This document shows, in pieces, positions 56,901 to 64,000 of a stretch of DNA of 64,000 nucleotides. The notes under the pieces were generated by a model that saw nothing but the letters and a program-made list of their open reading frames with translations, did not search any database and was not told the DNA's origin. Each line of letters opens with the position of its first letter. Position 1 is the stretch's first letter. Made by a program: the position numbers and the translations under genes. Source of the DNA: Clarkia xantiana subsp. parviflora (lineage: Eukaryota > Streptophyta > Magnoliopsida > Myrtales > Onagraceae); contig JAPTYO010000059.1 in NCBI GenBank assembly GCA_036873135.1, positions 12,889,066 to 12,953,065 of the forward strand, read 5' to 3'.

Positions 56901-59478
56901 CCACCAGGTCCGTCTGAATCCAGCCAAATGCGCTTTCGGAGTCCATTCTGGGAAGTTCTTAGGCTTCATGGTGAGCCAGAGGGGGATCGAGGTGAATCCC
57001 GAGAAACTGAGGGCGATAGAAGAGATGCAGTCCCCGACCAACCATAGGGAGGTGCAAGTGTTGAACGGTCGACTGGCTTCCATGAATCGCTTCTTATCCA
57101 AGGCCAGTGACCGATCGATGCCATTTTTCAAGGTGTTAAGGGCCAACCGACAGTTCGAATGGACTACTGAATGTGAGAAGGCGTTCCAAGCGCTCAAACA
57201 ACATCTCCGCGACCTCCCGCCACTGGCGAAGCCAGCTCCAGGCGAGCCGCTCTATCTTTATTTGGCCATTTCTGCATTTGCAATAAGCTCTGTTCTAGTT
57301 AAAGCTGTCAAAGACAATCAGATTCCTGTCTATTATGTAAGCAAGGCGTTTGCCAAGAGTGAAATGAATTATCCTCCGATTGAGAAGTATCTCTTTGCGT
57401 TGATTATTACTGCTCGAAAGTTACGGCCCTACTTCCATGCGCATGAAATTACGGTGTTGACTGATCAGCCATTGAAACACTTCTTGAACCGACCCGACGC
57501 GTCGGGGAGACTAGTAAAGTGGGCCGTGGAACTTAGCGAGTTTCGAATTCATTTCGCTCCAAGAACAGCTATCAAAGGGCAGGCATTGGCCGACTTTATA
57601 GTTGAATCTACTATTCCCGATCCTGAAGCAACGGAAACAGTAGAGGGGGCAACCACCGGGAAGACTGACGAGGTCCCGATGGAAAGACAGTTGGAACAGC
57701 CAAATAAGAAGAACACCTGGGAGTTGTACACAGATGGCTCCTCAAGCTCAGACGGATCGGGTGCAGGGTTCGTATTGATTCCACCAGGTGGGGCGGAGCC
57801 GCTTCGATATGCATTGGCCCTGACATTTAAAGCCACCAATAACGAGGCAGAGTATGAAGCTCTTATAACAGGGTTGAAGATCGCTAGGGGCACTGGAATC
57901 GAACATCTGAGGGTGAAGTGTGATGCAAGCCTGATTGTAAACCAGATTCGGGGACAGTATGGAGCAAAGAATCCAATCATGAAGAAATATCTTCAGGAGG
58001 CTCAAACATTAAAGGAGAGCTTCAAAAGCTTTGATATAGAGGCAATCCCAAGAGAAAAGAATGTGGAGGCCGATGCCTTGAGCAAATTTGCCTTGGGGGC
58101 ACCTTTGGAGGAGACTCGGAGGGTACACTTCTTGGAAAGGGTGATTCTGTCGACGACCGATCCATCGGAAGTATGCACTATCGGGACAGGGTCAGAAGAG
58201 GAGCCCACGTGGATGACCCCGATAATTGTGTACCTAACTACGGGGGCACTGCCTGAAGACAAAGTGGCAGCAGAACGACTGCGACGAATGTCAATTAACT
58301 ACGCGATGGTGGATAACCAGTTGTACAAGAAGGGTTTACTCTCGACACCTTTCCTGAAATGCGTAGCAGAACCTGACACGACCCGAATTCTAAGAGAACT
58401 GCATGAAGGAGTCGCAGCCTGTCACGAAGGCGCCCGATCCATCCTAAGAAAGGCGTTGAACTTGGGATACTATTGGCCTACGATGAATAAGGAGGCAACG
58501 GCACTTGTTCGATCCTGTGACGCGTGTCAGAGATACGCCTCGAATATCACAGCCCCCGCTGCTGATTTGACGCCCATTGGGAGTGCTTGGCCCTTCGCAC
58601 AGTGGGGCATTGACCTGGTGGGACCCCTTCCGAAAGCAAAGAGCCAGTGCACACATCTGCTGGTCGCGATTGATTACTTCTCGAAGTGGATCGAGGCTAA
58701 GCCCTTAGCCAAGACAACAGCGGGACATATCATCAAGTTCCTCCAAACCCGAATCTTGTCAAGATATGGGGTGCCGAAGGTGATCATCAGTGACAACGGT
58801 CCTCCGTTTAACGGGGCCCAGTTGGAGAGGTTCCTAGATGAGTTCAATATCGAGCATCGGACAGCATCCGTTCGTCACGCCCAGACCAATGGGCAGGTGG
58901 AGGCTGCCAACAAAATCGTGATGGAGGGCTTAAAGAAGAGGGTCTACGCTTTGGACGGAAAATGGCTAGACGAGCTGGAGAACGTGTTATGGGCGGTCCG
59001 AACGACACCCAAGCGATCAACAGGTGAAACCCCGTTTGCACTTGTTTATGGGACGGAGGCGGTCGCTCCTGTGGAAATCGCTGTGGCTTCCCATCGAACC
59101 AGAAGCTATGAGCCCTCGACGAGTCCAGGAAAAGCCAAGATAGGACCCCTGACGAATGACGAAACCAGGCGCCTGGAGTTATCCTTGTTAGAGGAAAAAC
59201 GGCTAGAGGCCGACATAACGCAAGCTCGGATGCGTCTGGCGACGGCCAGGTACTATAACCGGAAGGTCAGGTCACGACAGTTCTATGTGGGGGAGCTGGT
59301 CCTACGTCGGAATGAGTTCGCTCTCCAGGATCGGATCAACAAGCTGTCTCCGAAATGGGAAGGGCCTTACAAGATCGTAGGTATGCCGGCCTCAAATGCT
59401 TACAAGTTAGAAGACCTCGACGGCAAAGTATTACGAAACACCTTTAGTGGCGAACATCTGAAGAAATGTCATGTTTGA
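53920..59478 (+). CDS. Gag-Pol polyprotein, open frame
   Basis: 1852 residues in one frame. The Gag region lies at about 190-340 (MTWFYSLPTGCITCWKDMHQ and beyond). A zinc-binding-like C442-x2-H445-x4-H450-x4-C455 motif and an RS-rich stretch follow. The aspartic protease active site is DGGSS at 599. Reverse transcriptase has YVDD at 967-970 and the upstream CVDFRDLNKACPKDCYPLPR block. The first RNase H (about 1090-1215) lacks the usual first catalytic Asp (LAIS in place of TDAS). A second RNase H has D1272, E1309, D1335 and D1385. Integrase has an HHCC zinc region (ending CDACQRY), the catalytic triad D1565, D1625 and E1661 with 35 residues between the last two, and a GPY module (KLSPKWEGPYKI) but no chromodomain. 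No stop or frameshift interrupts the frame. The start is the first ATG after the leader. Confidence 0.96.
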   Translation: MAGNRSQRSGKQVPAASNPPEDAAQHQDLRDEGDSTRRNEAPSPNPELARVVAEAMPLFMEAMEALLDRREAARRQADLPPLPPRRDNPRRQGDDNLPPPPPLRERPIPPNPAPAENFVVDGPGPVQQRTIPLNGPLTADQVVRIVGICMGDQKPMMSELGSQETHPFVPRLIHTLAPPGLGIPKIDEYDGDADPVRHVQKHLTACMGRTPDEDVICALFPSTLGEKAMTWFYSLPTGCITCWKDMHQRFIAQYQGRRRLLKSVRTLHEVVQRPDESLAQYYQRYTAGMTELDEEISEGEAIRTFLKNLKPPYGSDLLHSIAAKNVWNMEALQARVKQQIDVQESKIAAGELAPPKGHEGKHLFKPLDNRHKKDNSVGSRSRGRSDRREDKRPSRRDSQKEEFTPLNRPLKEVLAVMEKQGLARFPKKKEGEKLGSRTDRYCRFHRASGHDTDQCRELKKEIEKLIQRGKLKEFVGDSRCKPRSRSRSRSKSRSRSPRKRRSDVEPSEGPSGSRQKRIINVIHGGFAAGGDTSSSRERYANQVPVAVVLGKRSRSCTPKEEMEITFSAKDLEGVETPHEDALVVTLDVGGFEVKRILIDGGSSSDILFSDALEQMGKKKKDLREVTFPMVGFCGTTSYPLGVITLPVWFGSGWKMEKRDVEFVVVESTGTYNAIIGRTTINPLLAVASTVHQKLKFPTENGVGEVKGDQVASRRCYVNATRRSRKEAMSVLQTDTDPREEFGRPAPMEDLKEVEIDGPGRKVKIGSALSDERAQELIALLREFKELFAWSPSDMPGISRDVIEHELNIDPVIKPIAQKRRPMGADKRIAIQQEVGRLLDAGFIREIRFQTWVANPVLVRKSNGKWRMCVDFRDLNKACPKDCYPLPRIDQLVDATSGHELLSFMDAYSGYNQIKMAEKDAQHTAFYADSEVFQYDVMPFGLVNAGATYQRMVNKLFGDMIGDTMEAYVDDMLVKSRRASDHVGNLAMAFERMKLHQVRLNPAKCAFGVHSGKFLGFMVSQRGIEVNPEKLRAIEEMQSPTNHREVQVLNGRLASMNRFLSKASDRSMPFFKVLRANRQFEWTTECEKAFQALKQHLRDLPPLAKPAPGEPLYLYLAISAFAISSVLVKAVKDNQIPVYYVSKAFAKSEMNYPPIEKYLFALIITARKLRPYFHAHEITVLTDQPLKHFLNRPDASGRLVKWAVELSEFRIHFAPRTAIKGQALADFIVESTIPDPEATETVEGATTGKTDEVPMERQLEQPNKKNTWELYTDGSSSSDGSGAGFVLIPPGGAEPLRYALALTFKATNNEAEYEALITGLKIARGTGIEHLRVKCDASLIVNQIRGQYGAKNPIMKKYLQEAQTLKESFKSFDIEAIPREKNVEADALSKFALGAPLEETRRVHFLERVILSTTDPSEVCTIGTGSEEEPTWMTPIIVYLTTGALPEDKVAAERLRRMSINYAMVDNQLYKKGLLSTPFLKCVAEPDTTRILRELHEGVAACHEGARSILRKALNLGYYWPTMNKEATALVRSCDACQRYASNITAPAADLTPIGSAWPFAQWGIDLVGPLPKAKSQCTHLLVAIDYFSKWIEAKPLAKTTAGHIIKFLQTRILSRYGVPKVIISDNGPPFNGAQLERFLDEFNIEHRTASVRHAQTNGQVEAANKIVMEGLKKRVYALDGKWLDELENVLWAVRTTPKRSTGETPFALVYGTEAVAPVEIAVASHRTRSYEPSTSPGKAKIGPLTNDETRRLELSLLEEKRLEADITQARMRLATARYYNRKVRSRQFYVGELVLRRNEFALQDRINKLSPKWEGPYKIVGMPASNAYKLEDLDGKVLRNTFSGEHLKKCHV

Positions 59479-59594
59479 CAAATAAGTCGTCCGTAGAGGC
59501 GCAACGATGTAATCAAGTCGCCCTGAGTGGTGCATGTCATGTTAAAGACATCAATCAATAAAGAGGTTACTTCTGATCAAAGTGTTCCTAAGTT

Positions 59595-60110
59595 ATCCTT
59601 AAAGTTTTTAAGGTTCGATTAAAAAACGTCATTGGACGTCCGAAAAATCCTTAAGTTATTAAGGTTCGATTTAAAAGCGTCATTGGACGTCCAAAAAATC
59701 CTTAAGTTATTAAGGTTCGATTTAAAAAGCGTCATTGGACGTCCGAAAAATCCTTAAGTTATTAAGGTTCGATTTAAAAAGCGTCATTGGACGTCCGAAA
59801 AATCCTTAAGTTATTAAGGTTCGATTTAAAAGCGTCATTGGACGTCCGAAAAATCCTTAAAGTTTTTAAGGTTCGATTTAAAAAGCGTCATTGGACGTCC
59901 GAAAAATCCTTAAGTTATTAAGGTTCGATTTAAAAGCGTCATTGGACGTCCGAAAAATCCTTAAAGTTTTTAAGGTTCGATTAAAAAGCGTCATTGGACG
60001 TCCGAAAATCCTTAAGTTATTAAGGTTCGATTAAAAAGCGTCATTGGACGTCCGAAGTGTCCTTAAGCCTTTAAAGGTTCGCTTTTAAAGCGTCGTAGGA
60101 CAACCGAAAG
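59595..60110. repeat. Ten tandem ~52-bp repeats after pol
   Basis: GGTTCGATT-led units start at 59612, 59663, 59714, 59766, 59818, 59870, 59922, 59974, 60024 and 60076, spaced 50-52 bp. Each unit has AAAGCGTCATTGGACGTCCG and the small palindromes CCTTAAGTTATTAAGG and GGACGTCC. The last unit is degenerate. The region is untranslated on both strands. Confidence 0.95.
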
Positions 60111-60216
60111 CCTTAGGATCCGATAGAAGAGTTACGAGGAGCATAACCGAAAAAGAAAACATTCTTAGAAGGCTCGAAGGCCCAAAAGGTTCGGTACAAA
60201 AAGATAATAAAAAAGT

Positions 60217-62941
60217 TTAAACACCAGGGGCTGAATCTTCGGAAGGCTTTGGAGGGGCAGACTCATCGGCGTCTTCGGAGGAGCTTTCGGAAGGAAGGTT
60301 GAGATACGTTTCTGCGGCTGGGCCGAGAGTCTTGGACTTTCTCAAGTCGATGGAGTCCCCATAAGTCTCATTAAGCTCTTCAACAATATCGAGGATGGCG
60401 TTCTGTAAGTCTTCTTGACAATGTTTCGCCGCATCCTCCTTGAAGTCCTCTGAGCTTCGGTACTCCTCGCGACCTTGGACCTTCGCGTTTGTTAATTGGG
60501 CGGAGTGATCCGCCCTCGCCTCTTCTAGCTCCGCCCTCGCCTCTTCTAGCTCCGCGACGGCCCTCTGCTTCTCGAGCTTCAGCCGCTCCGCAGTCTCCTG
60601 CAACGCCGCCTTCTCAAAAGCAAACTGGCCCCGATCCGCCATGGCCGCCTGCTGCTCCCGCTTGAGCGAGCTCTCAAGACTTAGAATCTGCCGCTGTTGG
60701 GATTGAGCCTCTCGAGTGAGCTTGGCTCGGAGCTCCTCAGCCCGCCTTTCGCCCTCCTCCGCTCGGAGCCTTGACGCCTCGGAGGCAGCTAGGTCCTCCT
60801 GGAGCTTGGTCAGGCTCTCGAGGTTGGAGTTGGCTCGCTCTCGCTCCAAAGCCTCCCGCAAGGACAGGATGTAGCCGAAGCAACGATCCTGGTCCGCGAT
60901 TTCCTGAAAAGAAAATGTAGCTTAGTACTCAAAAATCGGAACGCCCCCAGATGAACAAAAGAAAGATTCACTTACCTCTATCCGACGGATAGCCATCTGC
61001 CGGATGTCAGCATCGATGTCTTCCCCTTCCAGAGAAAGGGGACGCCTCAAAGAGGGCGGGACCGAGCCCGACACCAAATGCAAGGCCAGGTTCTTCTCCT
61101 GGCACCCCCGATGCAGAGGGATTCCCTGAAGGGACTCCACCGGTCTCCAAGGCTCGGAGCCCTGGTCCGAAGAGAAGGCCCGATAGTAGTCCCCGTCCAA
61201 GGGGAACGGAGGTACTACCAGGCGAGGCTCCTCAGCTTCCTCACTCACTCGAGCTTCGGGGGTCACACCCCTAACTGGCGAGGATGGTGGAGCAGAAGAT
61301 GATGGCGGCGTGGTAGGAAGTGGAGATGCCTTCCCACCAGATGACTTCACGGGAGTCAACCTTGATTTCCCTCGGAGGATGAGGCCTTCCTCCTCAGCTC
61401 GATCATCGGAAGGGGAGTCCTCCAAGCTGGTCACCCGACCGAATTCGCCCCGGTCTTCCGTCGGGGCATCCTCCACCACCGGCTCCGCCGCAGGCGCAGA
61501 GTCCGAGCCAGCTGCAGCAGGGGCGGCGTCCGCAGGACCTGCAGCGGGGCGAATAAGTCGAGGGATTAATTTGATATCAGTGTGCCAGATTAAACAACGC
61601 TCCATAAATCTTTCTTTGCCGAAAAAGTCATAATAGCCCGCCTCGAGAACATGTGGAGTTTCCCCTCGAAGGATATTCCCGACATCCCTAATTCGTCCTT
61701 CCATATCGGAGGCTTGAAGATCCTGAGGTACTAACTCCCTATATCTTTTAATAGCACGAAAGACTTCCTTACCTTCCTTTTCGGAGCGGACGTTGAAGGC
61801 GGACCGGACAACATCCACATTAGTCCGCCCCTCGGAGGTGGGGGCCTCAGACGTCTTTGCCTTCTTCTTGGACGGCCCCGAAGTGGCAGAAGTCTTTCGG
61901 TGGGAAGGCTTCTTCTTGCGCTTCAGTGAGTGGGAGGCATCGGTATCCTCCTGAAACAGACGGACGGTCAGCGATGTTCGAGGGGCTGTAAGCAGTAAAA
62001 AAGAAACAATTAGAAGATTACCCAGAGAATTACATTGGAAACACCGTCACGAACTTTTCCCCCAGCCATGGGATCGATCAGCATAATCCCAATCTTGACC
62101 CGCTGTTGGTCAGTGACAGAGGTGGCCTCGAAGGGCTGGTAACCCTCCTCCCAGCGACGAGCCTGGATAAGCATCAAGGCTCTCCGGGTCTGTTCTGACC
62201 ACGAACGGAAAGACACGGGAGGATCAGCCTCCACGATGGTCCTCGGCCACTCAATGGGACCAGGCTGGATGAAGAAATATTGCTCCTTCCAATTGGCATT
62301 ATCGTTCCCTTTGTCGGAGATGATGGCCCGCTCCTTGCAGATCTTCCAGGACACCCTCCTGTCCCAACCCATCTCCTTGTACTGCTCGTCGGTCCCCTCA
62401 GGTTGACGGGGAGAAAAGGAGCAGATCCCATCCTTGTTGCAAGTCATCTTATAGAGGACCCGCCAAAGCTCCAGGCTATAACTCCAGTCTTCTGCGTTGA
62501 TGTCGCACCACACCTGGAAGGCAATCCACGTACGAATCGCATGGGGGGAGAAGGTCGTGGGGTAGGTTTTGTAGTGATTGCACAACTCTACCCAGCTTGG
62601 ACAAAAAGGGAGTCGAATCCCCGCACGAATTTGCCCCAGAGAAATAAACACTTCGTCTCCTTTGGGGAGCGTAACCTGAGTATTGCGAGAATTGAACTGG
62701 GATTCCTCGTAGGGATAACGAGCCCCAAAGGAAGATTCAAAGATGCCACATTCGTTACAAGCCCTCTCATAATTAATAGGCGCGAGGGAGTTCTTCAAGT
62801 ACTTGAAGACGAAGGGTGGTCCAGCAGTAGCAGATCCCTCGGCTGAAAATCGTCGAGGGAGGAGGAAGGGGAAAATTGAAACCTAGGAAGATCGAAGATG
62901 AAAAGGAAAGGAACAATAAGGAGAAGAATCTTACCAGACAT
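60217..62941 (-). CDS. Antisense spliced gene inside the retrotransposon (Transposase_28-like)
   Basis: Four exons on the strand opposite gag-pol (62941-62935, 62842-62022, 61950-60976 and 60903-60217) join to 829 residues. The donors are GTAAGA, GTAATC and GTAAGT; the acceptors are TTTTCAG, GTTTCAG and TTTTCAG. The second and third introns fall between codons. Residues about 65-140 (FISLGQIRAGIRLPFCPSWV, then YPTTFSPHAIRTWIAFQVWC) resemble the plant putative gypsy-type transposon domain (Pfam Transposase_28), known mainly from such antisense genes. Residues 285-310 form a basic KRKKK and KKKAK cluster that could be a nuclear signal. The middle is acidic and rich in Pro and Ser. The C-terminal exon is strongly charged and Leu/Ala/Glu-rich, a likely coiled coil (about 613-770). 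The function is unknown. The sequence has no catalytic motif I recognise. Confidence 0.8.
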
Positions 62942-63095
62942 AGTGACTGAGTCCTGATCGGAGAAGTCTGAAGTGCCTGAAACACTGGTAAAAACTCGAA
63001 TCGCCGGTGAAAACTTGAAATCTGGAGAATTACAGCTCTTGGGATCGCAAAGAGGAGGAAGTAAAAGAAAGGTAAAACAGTGCTTGGGGCTAGGG

Positions 63096-63102
63096 TTTTA
63101 TA
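63096..63102 (-). promoter_or_regulatory. TATA box for the antisense gene
   Basis: TATAAAA on the minus strand, followed by CCCTAGCCCC, about 155 bases before the antisense start codon. The spacing gives a leader of about 125 bases. It lies inside the retrotransposon, so the promoter travels with the element. Confidence 0.6.
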
Positions 63103-63480
63103 AGAGAAAAGGAAACTGAAGGGGTGGAAAATCTGAGCCACAGAATTCGAAACGATTCAATCACGATCGTCCAAGGGGAAACGTGCCAATTCGGAGAATA
63201 GGAACGGTTTTAATCTGAACCGTCAGAACACATGAGACAGATAAGACAAAAGTAATGACGCATTGGAACGGCTGAAAAGTGCTTTTTCAACAGGCAGGCC
63301 TGCAGAGCCCAAAACGTTCCCTCACCTCCTATCAGCATTTAATGCTGATCTTTTCAAAAAACCCCTTCGAATCCAAACAGGATCCCAGAAGATCTTGAAA
63401 AGATCCAAGGCAAAGGCCTCCGACGGAGACGCGGAAGAGTCCGATGTTGGAAGACGCGATGCACTATAAGTCCCTCACGT

Positions 63481-63492
63481 CTTGGGGGCAAA
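63481..63492 (+). promoter_or_regulatory. Polypurine tract
   Basis: CTTGGGGGCAAA lies directly before the 3' LTR, the usual place for plus-strand priming. Confidence 0.75.
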
Positions 63493-64000
63493 TGATGGGC
63501 CCTGGCGAAGGCCGTTAGGCCCCTTAACGATTGGCTAAACGGCGACTAGGCCTAGTGGGCTAGGAGCTGGGCTGCTGGAAGGCTAAGGGCTCCGACGGAA
63601 GGAGGCCCCGATATTGAATGGCCACGAGCAAGTATGGCTCCGACAGGGAAGAGCCCCGAAGATATCGGACCTGGACGTAGTCGGTCCCGATATGGGAGTT
63701 GACACCACTCCCCGAGACCGAATCCTCAAACGATGTAACTTGGGAGTCTCCGATAACGATCGAGACTCGCCAGTAAGAGCACAATCCCGGAAATCTCGCC
63801 ACGATTATAGTGGTGGTATAGTGGGCGAGATATGCGGGATACGAATAACTGTACGAGATACAGGGCAGAATATATGGCGAGATACGTGGAATAGCGGATC
63901 ACGATCCAACCACCTAATCAGGTAACTGGGATAGCCTCCCTCTATAAAAGGAAGGAAGTTATTCCAGATTAGGGTTACGTTTTACACACACTCACATTGC
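63493..64000 (+). repeat. 3' LTR, first 508 bases
   Basis: Same sequence as 53205-53712 in every base I compared. It runs off the window end; the missing 139 bases should end in CCAACA. Confidence 0.95.

Larger units (their letters stand above)
53205..64000 (+). mobile_element. Ty3/gypsy LTR retrotransposon, Tat type, truncated by window end
   Basis: The order is LTR, primer binding site, gag-protease-RT-RNaseH-second RNaseH-integrase in one frame, tandem repeats, a gene on the opposite strand, polypurine tract, LTR. A second RNase H domain, no chromodomain and an extra region with an antisense gene after pol together point to the Tat lineage. The left and right LTRs begin with TGATGGGCCC at 53205 and 63493, and all 508 comparable bases read the same. 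That indicates a very recent insertion. By symmetry the element should end near 64139. Confidence 0.95.

Noticed and set aside
54226..58262. Several minus-strand frames of 80-177 residues opposite gag-pol
   Set aside because: They are complementary shadows of the conserved gag-pol frame, with no starts, splice sites or domains of their own.
59612..60090. GGTTCGATT in each tandem repeat looks like a tRNA T-loop / pol III B box
   Set aside because: No A box, acceptor stem or cloverleaf can be formed around it, and the following bases do not fit the B-box consensus.
59595..60110. Regular ~52-bp repeats suggest a CRISPR-like array
   Set aside because: There are no unique spacers; the whole unit is repeated, and the setting is a plant retrotransposon.

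Overview
The window is nuclear DNA of a flowering plant, most likely a eudicot. Genes are split by many short AT-rich introns, CAND1, UPF3, NRPB4, a shaggy kinase, cytochrome c and an NFU protein have plant-type sequences, and plant Helitrons, MITE-like elements and a Ty3/gypsy retrotransposon fill the gaps. I cannot name the species.

Layout. 1-5820: AT-rich array of non-autonomous Helitrons, two of them with the diagnostic GC hairpin and CTAG 3' end. 7254-15704 (+): complete CAND1, 28 coding exons. 16337-21165 (-): 12-exon FemAB-like/DUF482 GNAT-fold gene with a plastid-type leader, convergent with CAND1. 22041-23396 (-): 3-exon cytochrome c. 25600-29848 (+): 12-exon UPF3. 31351-33881: a short tandem repeat and a 1.9-kb TIR element. 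35070-38254 (+): 12-exon GSK3/shaggy-like kinase. 39875-42374 (-): 2-exon NDR1/HIN1-like membrane protein whose intron holds a 1-kb inverted repeat. 43386-44480 (-): 2-exon PB1-domain protein. 46899-48918 (-): 4-exon NifU-like NFU protein. 50075-50997 (+): 6-exon NRPB4. 51256-52112: Harbinger-like MITE. 52270-52640: broken partial copy of NRPB4. 53205-64000: a Tat-type Ty3 retrotransposon with one uninterrupted gag-pol frame; the window ends inside its 3' LTR.

Exon boundaries were read by eye from splice consensus and protein continuity. For each gene, including the antisense gene inside the retrotransposon, the exon lengths sum to a multiple of three and the joined frame is open.

The genes are unrelated housekeeping and regulatory functions: cullin-RING ligase cycling, nonsense-mediated decay, RNA polymerase II, respiration, Fe-S assembly and kinase signalling. 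There is no operon-like logic. The most notable region is the retrotransposon. Its visible LTRs are identical over 508 bases, its gag-pol frame is open with catalytic residues present, it carries ten ~52-bp tandem repeats after pol, and on the opposite strand it carries a four-exon gene for an 829-residue protein with its own TATA-like box. A second theme is a set of foldback elements with GGGTWAA-like ends, three of them inside host introns.
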